Shown here: piece by piece, positions 15,564 to 24,986 of the stretch | Layout: each line of letters opens with the position of its first letter | How positions within the stretch are numbered: position 1 is the stretch's first letter | DNA from: Neobacillus piezotolerans | GTDB taxonomy: Bacteria; Bacillota; Bacilli; Bacillales; Cytobacillaceae | Assembly (NCBI RefSeq): GCF_003362805.1 | Contig: NZ_QNQT01000005.1 | Location: forward strand, 124,001-188,000 | Length of the DNA stretch: 64,000 nucleotides | Direction of reading: 5' to 3' | Position numbers and translations under genes: made by a program | The notes under the pieces: generated by a model | The model's input: only the letters and a program-made list of their open reading frames with translations | Told to the model about the DNA's origin: nothing | The model's database searches: none

Positions 15564-16685
15564 TTATTTTTGAAAAACAAACGTCCCGTCGATCATTGTC
15601 CATTGGGGTTTGGCCAGAAAATGGAGGGGATGGAAGTTCCAAAGAACAAGATCGGCATCCTTCCCTTCCTCTATACTTCCAATACGATGGTCGACTCCGA
15701 GGTTTCTTGCCGGGAGGATGGTGATCCCTTCCAGGGCCTTCTGTTCGGTTAGGCCTTCCCTTACGGCAATGGCGGCGCAAACATTCAAATATTGAATGGG
15801 AGTGTATGGGTGGTCGGTCGTAATGGAAACCTCTATCCCATGCTTTGAAAGTTCATGATACGTAGTCCAGCTTTTGTTTTTTAATTCAATCTTCGAGCGT
15901 CTTGTCAAAGTTGGGCCAACCGAAACCTTAAGCCCAAGACCGGCGAGTTCGTTTGCAATCAGGTGTCCTTCCGTGCAATGCTCTATCCGGACATCGAGCC
16001 CAAATTCATCAGCGAAACGCAAAGCCGCCATAATATCGTCGGCGCGGTGGGCATGAACGCGGATCGGAATCTCTCTATTTAAAGCTTTTCTTAAAGGCAG
16101 GGTGCGCAAGTCGTCCGTATCTTTTCCGGCGGCGTGATAGAATGCCTCCCGCAGCATCCCCATAATCCCCATCCGGGTAAGTGAATGGTTTTTCCCGTTG
16201 CTGTGGACGCGTTTTGGATTTTCACCCAGGGCGATTTTTAGCCCGGCGTTCTGCTTTATAATCATTTCGATAATATTGGTGCCGGCCGTTTTAATAACCG
16301 AGGTCGTTCCCCCGATTACATTTGCGCTGCCTGGCATGATATGGACTGCGGTAATGCCGGCTTCCCTGGCATCTCTGAACGAAGGATCGAGCGGGTAAAC
16401 CCCATCCATCGCCCGAATGTGGGGAGTAATCGGTTCAATTGTATCGTTCGCATCATTTCCGGCCCAGCCTATGCCTTCATCATAGAGGCCAAGGTGGGTA
16501 TGAACATCGATGAAACCAGGCAAGAGAAACATATTGTCGCAGTCTATTTGTCTCGTTTCCGGGTCATTTGAAAGATTTTTGCCCAGCTTTTTTATTTTTC
16601 CGTTTTCTACAAGGACATCGCAGTGTGCCAATGGCTGTCTAGTTATCGGTATCAGCGTTGCATTTTTCAGTAAAATTTTCCCCAT
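15564..16685 (-). CDS. Amidohydrolase (imidazolonepropionase-like, metal-dependent)
   Basis: This 373-residue TIM-barrel amidohydrolase has the metal motif DVHTHLG near residue 60, a second His site HAHRADDI, a third EHCTEGH and the Asp motif TDHP, with the C-terminal GSIEEGKDADLVLW typical of the family. It hydrolyses a cyclic amide or similar bond in the cytoplasm; the exact substrate is unknown. GAGGTAG serves as ribosome site. It is transcribed in the same direction as, and upstream of, the GNAT leader. Confidence 0.85.
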   Translation of the reverse strand: MGKILLKNATLIPITRQPLAHCDVLVENGKIKKLGKNLSNDPETRQIDCDNMFLLPGFIDVHTHLGLYDEGIGWAGNDANDTIEPITPHIRAMDGVYPLDPSFRDAREAGITAVHIMPGSANVIGGTTSVIKTAGTNIIEMIIKQNAGLKIALGENPKRVHSNGKNHSLTRMGIMGMLREAFYHAAGKDTDDLRTLPLRKALNREIPIRVHAHRADDIMAALRFADEFGLDVRIEHCTEGHLIANELAGLGLKVSVGPTLTRRSKIELKNKSWTTYHELSKHGIEVSITTDHPYTPIQYLNVCAAIAVREGLTEQKALEGITILPARNLGVDHRIGSIEEGKDADLVLWNFHPLHFLAKPQWTMIDGTFVFQK

Positions 16686-16874
16686 GTTTCTACCTCATAG
16701 TTGATATTTTTAAATGGACTTTATTCCTTTGACCAATATATGCAAAAGGCCCATTTTGATTTCTATCGGCAGGATATTCTTTTCCGTCCAAAGAACCTTG
16801 GGAACCACGATAGACACGGAATGAATTGGACAGGCTGGCAATAGAATAATAGAAAAAGGCTATGGGGAGCTAGA

Positions 16875-17615
16875 ATGAAAATTGCGGACTATTACTTCCA
16901 ATGTTCGAAAGCATCCTTAAATTCCAGTTTATTGTTTTTATTTCCGGGTATTATGCTAATCATTTTAAATATTCTTTTTTGGGACAACAAACAGGCAATG
17001 ATGCTTTGCCTTCCATCCGTTTCGGTTAGCATCATTTATTTTCAACAACATTTAATGGACCAAAAAAAAGCCTTTAATGCCGCGCATGCTTATGGCGGTC
17101 ATTTGGAGCATTTTTTGAATGAGAATAGTATCCTTTTATTTTACGAGGCGAAATTAAATCCCGGTCTGCTTCTTTTTTCAAAAAACGGAGCGAAGGTTGG
17201 CGAACTGCGGAATAACTCACGGGGATTACCTCTTTTTAGGCGGAAGTATGAATTAACGGATGGCCAGGGCTGCCTGCTTGCGCATTACATCAATACCCCT
17301 AAAGGAACACTTGTTTATGATTCAGCCGGGCGGCAATTGGGCGGCCTATTTAAAACCAAGGGAAGCTGGACAATCAGGGATCGAGGAAACCAAATTGCCT
17401 CAATTGATTCGGCTAGGCTTTTTATGGACCTGAAAATCATAGGAAAAGAGGGAGTTCAGAGAGGCAGGCTGAGGAGGGGGATGATGCCGATTGAGTGGAA
17501 GACGTTTTCCGCCGATCCAAACAGCCCCGTATTCACGCTTCACCCATGGCTTTCGGATGAGGAAAGGCTTCTGTACATGGCTGTCCTGGTGAAGGAATTT
17601 TTTGTTGACCGTTAA
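16875..17615 (+). CDS. Membrane-anchored protein with beta-rich C-terminal domain
   Basis: This 246-residue protein has two hydrophobic segments near 18-35 and 41-58 (LLFLFPGIMLIILNILF, MMLCLPSVSVSIIYF), then a soluble domain with repeated short strands (GLLLFSKNGAKVGELRNNS, YELTDGQGCLLAHYI, LVYDSAGRQLGGLF). The repeat pattern resembles tubby-like/LURP folds, but this is a weak impression. The 3' end overlaps nothing essential; dapF begins about 64 nt later. Confidence 0.6.
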   Translation: MKIADYYFQCSKASLNSSLLFLFPGIMLIILNILFWDNKQAMMLCLPSVSVSIIYFQQHLMDQKKAFNAAHAYGGHLEHFLNENSILLFYEAKLNPGLLLFSKNGAKVGELRNNSRGLPLFRRKYELTDGQGCLLAHYINTPKGTLVYDSAGRQLGGLFKTKGSWTIRDRGNQIASIDSARLFMDLKIIGKEGVQRGRLRRGMMPIEWKTFSADPNSPVFTLHPWLSDEERLLYMAVLVKEFFVDR

Positions 17616-17679
17616 TATTGTATTTTTACCGCTACTGTGCGATTCTGTAACTGACGAAAATATCCGGGAGGTAGCGTGG

Positions 17680-18657
17680 TTGGAATTTCAATTTATTAAA
17701 GTACATGGTTCAGGCAATGACTTTATACTTATCGATGAACTTTCCGGGAAGGAATTGTTTACGGAAGAGGAAAGGGCTGAAGCCGCTCGCCTTTTATGCG
17801 ATAGGGAGAACGGACCAGGAGCGGACGGAATCCTGTTCATTCAAAAAAGCGACCATGCGGACGCTGTCATGAGGGTGTTCAATGCGGATGGATCGGAAGC
17901 GTCCATGTGCGGGAATGGGCTTCGCTGTGCGGCAAGGTATGTTTGTGAGGAGCTCGGCAAAGACAGTGCCGTAATCGAAACGATGAAGGCAGACCTTCCT
18001 GTTAAAAAATATGAGGAAATTAGCGAAGGGATTACGACCTACAACGTAGAGATTTCCCCTGTTTTATTCCGCCTGAAGGATTTACCACTTAACCTACCGC
18101 AGGAAACGCTCCAGAACGGAAAAATCGCCGAGTTGTCGGATGAGCTCCTTTTTACCGCGGTCGCTGTTCCGAACCCGCATCTCATAGCCATTGTAAGCGA
18201 AAAGGAACTGCGGGGAACACTGCAAAAAGAACTAAGCGAAAAAGTGAACAGACCGAACAGCCTTTTCCCGGATGGCGTGAATGTCAGCTTCGTAAAGCCC
18301 TTGGAGGCCGGACATATTTATGTTAGGACGTTTGAAAGGGGAGTTGGATTTACGAATGCCTGCGGGACGGCAATGTCGGCTTCGTCGCTTGTAACCTGCC
18401 TTAATGGAATGAATGAACTTGATCTGCCGATTACTGTTTATAATGATGGCGGAATGGTGCAATGCATCGCAAGAAAATTTGGCGAAAATTATAAAATCGA
18501 ATTAATTGGCAATGCGACATTCATGTACAGTGCGACGGGTGAGGTGGATTTCTTGCTGGGTAGATGCGTGTTTTCCAATGTGCGCGATTTCGGTGAACAA
18601 GAGCTGTATAATAGCCTTCAGGAAAAGGCGCTTGAATTCATTGCCGCCCATAAATAA
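17680..18657 (+). CDS. dapF: Diaminopimelate epimerase
   Basis: This 325-residue PLP-independent epimerase (EC 5.1.1.7) converts LL- to meso-diaminopimelate for lysine and peptidoglycan synthesis. Catalytic cysteines are C77 in MCGNGLRC and C228 in NACGTAMS; VHGSGNDFILID marks the N-terminus. The start is TTG 17680 with GGGAGG (17666-17671) 8 nt upstream; the longer reading adds 26 residues not typical of the family. Stand-alone. Confidence 0.95.
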   Translation: MEFQFIKVHGSGNDFILIDELSGKELFTEEERAEAARLLCDRENGPGADGILFIQKSDHADAVMRVFNADGSEASMCGNGLRCAARYVCEELGKDSAVIETMKADLPVKKYEEISEGITTYNVEISPVLFRLKDLPLNLPQETLQNGKIAELSDELLFTAVAVPNPHLIAIVSEKELRGTLQKELSEKVNRPNSLFPDGVNVSFVKPLEAGHIYVRTFERGVGFTNACGTAMSASSLVTCLNGMNELDLPITVYNDGGMVQCIARKFGENYKIELIGNATFMYSATGEVDFLLGRCVFSNVRDFGEQELYNSLQEKALEFIAAHK

Positions 18658-18779
18658 GGTATTCGAGTTTTTCCGATTTCAGGCAGATGGATTGGATGCC
18701 CCGTTGGGGAATAAAGCAAATGGCCGAAATCTAATAAGGGTGTTAAAAAGGCAGTTATTGTACCACTTAAGCAGGGGCC

Positions 18780-18893
18780 GAGTGACATCCTTTTCGAAAT
18801 TTGCCCCAAAAGATGTCACTCAACTGGGGTTTGAGTGACATCTTTTTCGTTATTTGCCCGAAAAATGTCACTCAAGTTGGTTTGAGTTACAAC
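18780..18893. repeat. Tandem extragenic palindromes (53-bp period)
   Basis: GAGTGACATC 18780-18789 pairs with GATGTCACTC 18812-18821. A second copy, GAGTGACAT 18833-18841 with ATGTCACTC 18865-18873, lies 53 bp on, and a degenerate third arm (TTTGAGTTACAAC) follows. The loops share TTTGCCC. They lie between the convergent dapF and ligD and look like a REP-like extragenic family. Confidence 0.75.
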
Positions 18894-18982
18894 AGGGAGC
18901 CTGTATCGGGTAAACTCCGTGAATACAACAAATAATGTAAAAACGTATTCGCTTTAGGATTTTCCGCATAAGCCACAGGATG

Positions 18983-20824
18983 TTATTTTAGGTTCCCGCC
19001 CGTTTTTAAAAATTCAAGGACTGGCCCGAAAGGCTGTGTTTCTCCCTCCCTGAAGTAGTCCTGAAACGGGTCGCCGAGGTTTCTGTAGCGTTTTAGGACG
19101 TTAGGCAAGTTGAAGTCTTTTGGGTCAAGCCCTTCTCCAACCTCATCCCAAAATAATGGTGCAGCCACTCCGGCATGTTTGTTTCCCCTTGTTGAGTATG
19201 GCGCGATAATTGTTTTCCCGGGCGCATGCTGGACATAATCGACATACAGCCTGCCGCCGCGGTTCTTTTTCAGGCGCTCAATTGTGAATAGTCCTGGCTC
19301 CTTTGATACAAGATAGTTGGCGATGAATTCCGTGAAAAGCCGTGTATCATCGAACGAGTATCTATCATAGGGCAAAGGGAGATACACCTGCAGTCCTTTG
19401 TTGCCGCTTGTTTTAACAAAACCGGTAAGCCCGAGGCCGTCGATGACTTCTTTTATATAAGCCGCGGCCTGTACTGCGAGGCCAAAGTCGGCTGCCGACG
19501 GAGGATCGAGGTCAAGGACAATCTCAGACGCCTTTCCCGACTCAATCGTATGAAAGGGAATGTGATATTCAATTGCTAGCTGGTTTCCAAGCCAGACAAG
19601 TGTTTTCAGGTCATTGCAAACAATATAGTTAATTCCTTCGTCCAAATAAGTTTCAATAAAGTCCGGAGCGTAATCCGGGCAATTTTTCTGGTAAAAGGCT
19701 TCGCCAAACATGCCGTGTGGATAACGGATCACGGTCAATGCCCGTTTTTTTAAAAAAGGCAGCATGGATGGCGCCACTTCCATTAAATAATGGACAAGAT
19801 CAATTTTACGGATTGAAGGGTTTTCCCATACCGGTTTATCCGGGTGAGTCAACTCAATATCTCCAGTGACGTTTTTCTGGTTAAACAGAAAATTATCAAA
19901 CGTACAGTCTTCTGGACGCAAATCCAGCCTGAAACGGCTGAAATGCGGTTCACGCAGCTCACTATCATAAAGTTCGAGGTATTTCACCTCAAAGCAGATG
20001 GCGGGCTCCACGTAGATAAACCTGCTGTCCTCGGCCTTGCTGTTTTGTTTAATAACCGCAAACAATGCCTGTTTTTCCTCGGGCTTAAGGCCAAAAAGGA
20101 TATGGCCTATCTGAATGACTTCCCCATCCTTATAAACCCCGCAGTAGTAATAACCATTTGACTTTTCATACGCGGTAATAAAGCAATCGACAAGCTTCCA
20201 ATTTTTGTATTTAACCCATTTGGTTGACCGTTTTCCTTCCTCCCATTGGCTTTCCGGGGCTTTGGCCACGATTCCTTCGCCGTCATGAAGGACTACTTCT
20301 TCCCACAGCGTAGATAAAATGGCTTGCTGGGGAACAAGCTGTAGAAGCATATCGCCGGTTGTTGTTGGCTCCATTGCCATGCCTGTTTTTAAGAATAAAG
20401 AGGCAAGCCGGCGCTTCCTTTCGAGATAGGGAAGTGAATGGATCTTCTCGCCGCTCTCAATGAGAAGATCAAAGGCCATGAGCCGGGCGGGATTTTTCTT
20501 GGCAGCTTCTGCAATCCTCTTTTCCGCTTTCAGTCGGCCCCTTGTCTGGATCGCCGAAAAATTCGCTTTATACTCATTTTCAAGGATGGCCAGCTCGCAA
20601 TCGATCCTAATCGGCAGAAATGGCTGGAATGCATTCAGGTGTGCATCGAGAAAGGCCCTGATTTCCGGGAACAACGGCAAAAGAGGCTTCTCATTGCGAC
20701 TCGAAAGTCTTGGACCGTCAGCATCCCAGTCAAGAATGGCACGGAATCCGTCATATTTCACTTCGTACGACCAACCTGGAAATTCGGGTGGTTCGAACTG
20801 CAAAACAGGCAGCATTGGCTTCAT
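18983..20824 (-). CDS. ligD: ATP-dependent DNA ligase D (ligase-polymerase)
   Basis: This 613-residue NHEJ enzyme has an N-terminal ATP-dependent ligase domain (nucleotidyl Lys in EVKYDGFRA, then DGEGIVAK and WVKYKNWK motifs) and a C-terminal primase-polymerase domain (VLDLDPP metal Asp pair, KTSGNKGLQVYLPL, RLYVDYVQHAPGKT). This ligase-then-polymerase order without a nuclease domain is the Bacillus type. ATG 20824 (MKPMLPVLQ) fits the family start and has AAGGATG upstream; an in-frame extension lacks a ribosome site. It is divergent from ku. Confidence 0.93.
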   Translation of the reverse strand: MKPMLPVLQFEPPEFPGWSYEVKYDGFRAILDWDADGPRLSSRNEKPLLPLFPEIRAFLDAHLNAFQPFLPIRIDCELAILENEYKANFSAIQTRGRLKAEKRIAEAAKKNPARLMAFDLLIESGEKIHSLPYLERKRRLASLFLKTGMAMEPTTTGDMLLQLVPQQAILSTLWEEVVLHDGEGIVAKAPESQWEEGKRSTKWVKYKNWKLVDCFITAYEKSNGYYYCGVYKDGEVIQIGHILFGLKPEEKQALFAVIKQNSKAEDSRFIYVEPAICFEVKYLELYDSELREPHFSRFRLDLRPEDCTFDNFLFNQKNVTGDIELTHPDKPVWENPSIRKIDLVHYLMEVAPSMLPFLKKRALTVIRYPHGMFGEAFYQKNCPDYAPDFIETYLDEGINYIVCNDLKTLVWLGNQLAIEYHIPFHTIESGKASEIVLDLDPPSAADFGLAVQAAAYIKEVIDGLGLTGFVKTSGNKGLQVYLPLPYDRYSFDDTRLFTEFIANYLVSKEPGLFTIERLKKNRGGRLYVDYVQHAPGKTIIAPYSTRGNKHAGVAAPLFWDEVGEGLDPKDFNLPNVLKRYRNLGDPFQDYFREGETQPFGPVLEFLKTGGNLK

Positions 20825-20954
20825 TTTGGGTTCATCCTTCTCTTTTTGGTTAGTGTATGACTTATCCGCTGCCACTATCATGTTTTCCAAATCTTTTATT
20901 GATAGCTGCGGAAAATTTTACACAAACTAACTTCAAAAAGAATGGAGAATCACT

Positions 20955-21791
20955 ATGCATACAATCTGGAAAGGCAGCATTAGTTTTGGCCTTGTCAATA
21001 TTCCTATTAAGCTCCATGCGGCAACGGAAGACCGGGATGTGAAACTAAGGACTTTGCATAAGGATTGCAATTCGCCGATTAAATACGAAAAAGTGTGCCC
21101 TGTGTGCGACAGGGAAGTAAAAAGTGAGGAAATTGTACGAGCCTACGAGTATACAAAAGGCAAGTTTGTGGTATTGGATAACGAGGACCTCGAAAAATTA
21201 AAAAAGGAAAATGAAGAAAAAGCGGTGGAAATCATTGATTTTGTCAAAATGGAAGAAATTGATCCCATCTATTTTGACAGGAGTTATTTCATGTCACCGC
21301 ATGAAGGGGGGAGCAAAGCGTATTCCTTGTTAAGGAGGGCGCTGGATGACTCAGGAAAGGTTGGCATTGCAAAAATCGCAATTCGTTCCAAGGAGCAGCT
21401 GGCAGTTATTCGCGTTTACGAAAATACGCTTGTGATGGAAACAATCCACTACCCGGATGAAGTCCGAAAGGCAAACGACGTTCCAAACGTGCCTGAAGCC
21501 GATAAAGTTACAGATAAGGAATTGGCGACTGCCATTTTATTAATCGATCAGTTGACGACAGATTTCGTTCCAGAGAATTATACAGATGAATACCGCACCG
21601 CTCTGCTGGACTTGATTGAAGCGAAACGGGCGGGCAGGGAAGTTGTGGCCCCGACGGCAAAAGAAGCGCCGTCAAACGTTACGGATTTAATGGCTGCCTT
21701 ACAGGCATCCATTGACAGGACGAAACCAAAAGAAAAACCGAAAGCAGCCCCCAGAAAGAAAGCCGCTGCCCGCCCGAAAAAACAAGCGTAA
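20955..21791 (+). CDS. ku: Non-homologous end-joining protein Ku
   Basis: This 278-residue Ku-core protein (MHTIWKGSISFGLVNIPIKL, LRTLHKDCNSPIKYEKVCP, RRALDDSGKVGIAKIAIRSK) forms homodimers that bind DNA ends and recruit LigD. The C-terminal about 30 residues are a Lys/Ala/Pro tail (KPKAAPRKKAAARPKK), a DNA-binding extension seen in bacterial Ku. It is divergently paired with ligD over about 130 nt. In B. subtilis this pair acts in germinating spores. Confidence 0.95.
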   Translation: MHTIWKGSISFGLVNIPIKLHAATEDRDVKLRTLHKDCNSPIKYEKVCPVCDREVKSEEIVRAYEYTKGKFVVLDNEDLEKLKKENEEKAVEIIDFVKMEEIDPIYFDRSYFMSPHEGGSKAYSLLRRALDDSGKVGIAKIAIRSKEQLAVIRVYENTLVMETIHYPDEVRKANDVPNVPEADKVTDKELATAILLIDQLTTDFVPENYTDEYRTALLDLIEAKRAGREVVAPTAKEAPSNVTDLMAALQASIDRTKPKEKPKAAPRKKAAARPKKQA

Positions 21792-21849
21792 TCCATGGGC
21801 CGATTCTTTACGGGTCGGCCCTGCGGATAATTGAAAAAAGGTGGCTTAC

Positions 21850-22527
21850 ATGGCAAACAGACTTATAAAATTGGCATTCTCGTATATTGGATTGGCTGCG
21901 ATCGTCCTACTAGGCTTCCTGCTTGCTTTCATTGGGATTACCGAAGAAATGAGAGAACATGAACTAGAGCAGTTTGATAGTATCATTATTGGTTTTGTCC
22001 AAGGATCGGTTTCTCCTTACCTGACAAAATTGATGCTTCTGATTACTATGGCCGGCTCGGTGGCATGGATTACCGTCGCGGTAATAATCGTTATCGCAGT
22101 TTCTTTTTTAAAAAGGAAATGGAGGGTTGGTCTATTTATCGGGTTGTCATCGGGCGTTGGCTCCATATTTAATATTTTCCTAAAGGAGTTATTTAAAAGG
22201 CAGCGGCCTGATATCGAGCCTTTAATTGTTGAACAGGGCTTCAGCTTTCCCAGCGGCCATTCCATGGGGTCGATGATTTTCTATGGAGCGGCTGCTTTCC
22301 TGGTTTTTCATTATGCAAAAAAAGCAAGCACAAAGACATTCGGGTGCGGAATCTTATTATTGATAATATTCATGATCGGCATTAGCAGGATATACCTTGG
22401 CGTGCATTATCCAAGTGACATCATTGGCGGTTTTACAGCGGGAGGTGCCTGGCTGACCGTCTGCATCATCCTTTTCTTTTATTTTGAAAAGAGGAGAAAA
22501 GTCAAGGAAGGGGAGGGAAAGCAATGA
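21850..22527 (+). CDS. PAP2-family membrane phosphatase
   Basis: This 225-residue protein has about six membrane segments and the three phosphatase motifs KELFKRQRP, FPSGHSMGS and SRIYLGVHYPSDIIGG, as in undecaprenyl- or phosphatidylglycerol-phosphate phosphatases (PgpB/YodM type). It dephosphorylates lipid phosphates at the outer membrane face. ATG 21850 has AAAAGGTGG 5 nt upstream. It overlaps the next gene by ATGA, so it is translationally coupled to the phosphodiesterase. Confidence 0.85.
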   Translation: MANRLIKLAFSYIGLAAIVLLGFLLAFIGITEEMREHELEQFDSIIIGFVQGSVSPYLTKLMLLITMAGSVAWITVAVIIVIAVSFLKRKWRVGLFIGLSSGVGSIFNIFLKELFKRQRPDIEPLIVEQGFSFPSGHSMGSMIFYGAAAFLVFHYAKKASTKTFGCGILLLIIFMIGISRIYLGVHYPSDIIGGFTAGGAWLTVCIILFFYFEKRRKVKEGEGKQ

Positions 22528-23015
22528 AAATAGTTGTCCTGTCCGATACCCATATGCCTAAAAGAGCCAAGGCATTGCCAGAAGCCCTTATCCCGGATTT
22601 AAAATCGGCCGATCTTATTCTTCATGCCGGGGATTGGCAGGAAATTGAAGTTTATACCATGCTCGCGGCTTTTTCGAAAGTTGAAGGCGTTCATGGAAAT
22701 GTTGATAGCCCCGAAGTTAAAAAACTGTTTCCGGAAAAGAAAATTATTCAGGCTGGTAAATTCAGAATAGGTCTTGTCCATGGCCACGGGAGCGGCAAAA
22801 CAACCGAAAAGCGGGCCGTGGAAGCATTTAAAGGTGAAAATGTTGATTGTATTATCTTTGGGCATTCCCATATACCCGTTCATATAATTAGAGATGGTAT
22901 CGTCCTTTTTAATCCTGGTTCGGCTACCGACAAACGAAGGCAGCAACAATTTTCGTACGGCATTCTCGAGGCGGGGGACGAGCTTACCGCGAAGCATGTC
23001 TATTTTGGGCGATAA
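22524..23015 (+). CDS. Metallophosphoesterase of the YfcE/MJ0936 type
   Basis: This 163-residue calcineurin-like phosphodiesterase has metal motifs SDTH, HAGDW, GNVD (the GNCD position), VHGHGSG and GHSHIP. Such proteins hydrolyse phosphodiesters or nucleotides; the natural substrate is unclear. Its start overlaps the PAP2 stop codon. It is followed by the YdjO promoter. Confidence 0.85.
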   Translation: MKIVVLSDTHMPKRAKALPEALIPDLKSADLILHAGDWQEIEVYTMLAAFSKVEGVHGNVDSPEVKKLFPEKKIIQAGKFRIGLVHGHGSGKTTEKRAVEAFKGENVDCIIFGHSHIPVHIIRDGIVLFNPGSATDKRRQQQFSYGILEAGDELTAKHVYFGR

Positions 23016-23033
23016 TCCCCCTTGGCGATTGAT

Positions 23034-23062
23034 TAGACCAAACCCGGAAAATAAGGTATACT
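23034..23062 (+). promoter_or_regulatory. Putative promoter and long leader of the YdjO-like gene
   Basis: TAGACC (23034-23039) and TATACT (23057-23062) are 17 nt apart. The implied leader of about 165 nt contains TCACCG near 23095 complementary to CGGTGA near 23135, an arrangement that could be temperature-sensitive. Confidence 0.4.
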
Positions 23063-23233
23063 AATAGTCAGAAGGAAAACTTTAAATGATTCACTTCACC
23101 GTATGTAAAGAGTGGCTGCAAGTCCTTTTTGCATCGGTGATTTTTAGTTCAGGGACATCCGGTCTGGTCAGATTAAAGCCTTGAAACGGGTTGGAGCATG
23201 GCCGAATGAACAAAAATCATGGAGGTGCCTGGA

Positions 23234-23437
23234 ATGGCGTTTGGGCGAAGGAATACGGAAGAAGTTGTAATGGAAGAGACAGAAGTATGGGAATGTACCG
23301 CTGATGGATGCAAAGCATGGATCAGGGACAATTTTAAAAGCACGGATGAGCCCGAATGCCCGATTTGCAGCAGTGCTATGAAAAAGACAACAAGGGAATT
23401 GCAGGTAGTCGCGAATACAAGCAAACGGTACATTTAG
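23234..23437 (+). CDS. YdjO-like cold-inducible zinc-ribbon protein
   Basis: This 67-residue protein has two Cys pairs, WECTADGCKAW and CPICSSAM, in the spacing of the cold-inducible YdjO family. The ribosome site GGAGGTG (23221-23227) is 6 nt from the ATG. The long leader fits cold-regulated translation. Biochemical role unknown. Confidence 0.8.
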   Translation: MAFGRRNTEEVVMEETEVWECTADGCKAWIRDNFKSTDEPECPICSSAMKKTTRELQVVANTSKRYI

Positions 23438-23455
23438 CGGCAAGGATGGTTTAAT

Positions 23456-24346
23456 GTGGATATTATCCAGGTGGACAGCAGCAATGTCGGCGCATTTATC
23501 GATTATTGTAGAGCGAACAGGAAAAGCCTTGATGATACTTTTTTGATTGATGACGAATTGGAAAAAATGAATCCTGAAAATGAGGACCCCTCGTTTATAG
23601 CGATCGAAGGCGCAAAGGTTGTCGGTGCGGTTTCCTTAAAAATGGATCGGTATCTTCTTAGGGGAAATCGGGCAAGATTCAGGATTTTCCATAGCAATCC
23701 CGGATTGCCTGAAGTTTATTCAAACCTGTTCTCAGCGATTAGGCCATATGCGGATAAGGTTGAAAAGGTATTTTTGTTCCTTCCTGAAACAGCGTTGGAA
23801 GCAAGGGAGAGGGTTGCTGAACTTGGTTTCTCGATTGAAAGGTATGCATACCTTTTAACAAGGAAAGACCTACCCTCTGATGAAATTTCGATTCCAGGTG
23901 GATTTTCGTTCAAGGAGTTCGTACCGGGAAGCAGTGAGAAGGATTATTGCCATATTCGGAATATAGCATTTTCGGGTCTCGCCGGGTCGGAAACACCTCT
24001 TACAGAGAAGGAAGCGGGAAAAATCGCCGCCCGGGATGATTATCTTCCTGGGGGAATTCTGTTCCTGTATCATGATGGAAGCCCGGTTGGCTTGGTTCGG
24101 GTCGCCAGGGAATTCTATAACGGGAACCATTATGCATTAATAGGGCCGATCGCGTTGCTTCCGGCCTATCAGAAAAGAGGGCTAGGACGGCAGCTTCTCA
24201 GGGCAGGGCTCCAGGCGGGGAGGAAATTTGGCCTCGTCCAGGCAATCCTGAGCGTGAACGCGGAAAATGAGAACGCCATCCACCTATATAGGAGTGAAGG
24301 CTTTGAAACGGATGAATGCTTTATCTCCTATGAGTATATTATTTAA
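23456..24346 (+). CDS. Tandem-domain GNAT acetyltransferase
   Basis: This 296-residue protein has a degenerate N-terminal GNAT half (about 1-140, SFIAIEGAKVVGAVSLKMDR) and a complete C-terminal half with LLPAYQKRGLGRQLLRAGL, the acetyl-CoA pyrophosphate loop, and VNAENENAIHLYRSEGF. The layout resembles mycothiol-synthase-like two-domain GNATs. The start is GTG 23456 after AAGGATGG. Substrate unknown. A terminator follows. Confidence 0.85.
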   Translation: MDIIQVDSSNVGAFIDYCRANRKSLDDTFLIDDELEKMNPENEDPSFIAIEGAKVVGAVSLKMDRYLLRGNRARFRIFHSNPGLPEVYSNLFSAIRPYADKVEKVFLFLPETALEARERVAELGFSIERYAYLLTRKDLPSDEISIPGGFSFKEFVPGSSEKDYCHIRNIAFSGLAGSETPLTEKEAGKIAARDDYLPGGILFLYHDGSPVGLVRVAREFYNGNHYALIGPIALLPAYQKRGLGRQLLRAGLQAGRKFGLVQAILSVNAENENAIHLYRSEGFETDECFISYEYII

Positions 24347-24386
24347 AAAAGGTATCCTTCGGCTATAAGCCGGGATACCTTTTTCT
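24347..24386 (+). terminator. Terminator after the tandem GNAT gene
   Basis: AAAGGTATCC and GGGATACCTTTTT form a stem with an inner GGCT/AGCC pair. Confidence 0.9.
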
Positions 24387-24431
24387 TTGTAGAAGAGACG
24401 ATGAAATGTATGAGTGCCCTTGGGCTAGCAC

Positions 24432-24713
24432 TTACTGATAATTTTCAATGCAATACTTTAGGACCATTTCTTCTTCATCATCCTCCAAAGCAAAGTCAAA
24501 AACCTTTCCGGAATCTTTTTCGAAAAAGTTGTACTGGGCAATTTTATAGGCATCGCCTTCAACTGAGAAGATTACTTTTAATCCAGTGCCCAATTCCGAG
24601 TACAGTTCATCTTCTTCATCATCAGCTATATCAAGCAGGAATTCGTAGCGCTCTCCTGCCAATAGTCCAAATGGATCTTCAAGGAATTCTACTGTGTGGC
24701 CTGTAATTTCCAT
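24432..24713 (-). CDS. Small acidic DUF6509-type protein
   Basis: This 93-residue protein starts MEITGHTVEFLEDPFGLLAG, then RYEFLLDIADDEEDELYSE, and ends in an acidic EDDEEEMVLKYC. This matches my recollection of the DUF6509 family of Bacillales. AGGAGG lies 9 nt upstream of the ATG. Function unknown. Confidence 0.65.
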   Translation of the reverse strand: MEITGHTVEFLEDPFGLLAGERYEFLLDIADDEEDELYSELGTGLKVIFSVEGDAYKIAQYNFFEKDSGKVFDFALEDDEEEMVLKYCIENYQ

Positions 24714-24952
24714 TCTGATTCTTCCTCCTAATAACATCTGCCAGGTACTTGCTCCATTTAAAATACCACAAAGGAATAGTTTTTAAAAGGAGGGAGGCAG
24801 CCTGGACATGCCAAAACCATTTCCGAACAATATGTGAATAATTGAACAAAATGACTTCAAGCGAGGGGACTATTGCTAAAATGGAGGTGTGTAGAACAAC
24901 TTACTAAGCAAGGTTTCATGCAAAATAGGGATCGCAAACTTTCGTGTAATTT

Positions 24953-24968
24953 TGTGAAAACATTCACA
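24953..24968 (+). promoter_or_regulatory. Fnr-type box upstream of or within the start of the dms operon
   Basis: TGTGA-AAACAT-TCACA is a perfect palindrome of the form TGTGA-N6-TCACA, the Fnr/Crp-family operator used for anaerobic activation in Bacillus. Its position fits oxygen control of the molybdoenzyme operon, but it lies very close to the plausible start codons. Confidence 0.65.
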
Positions 24969-24986
24969 ATGAAAGGGTTGAATTCA

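Noticed and set aside
24873-24986. N-terminal extension of the TorD-like protein (MLKWRCVEQLTKQGF...)
   Set aside because: Unlike the family, lacks a fitting ribosome site, and would place the Fnr palindrome inside the coding region.
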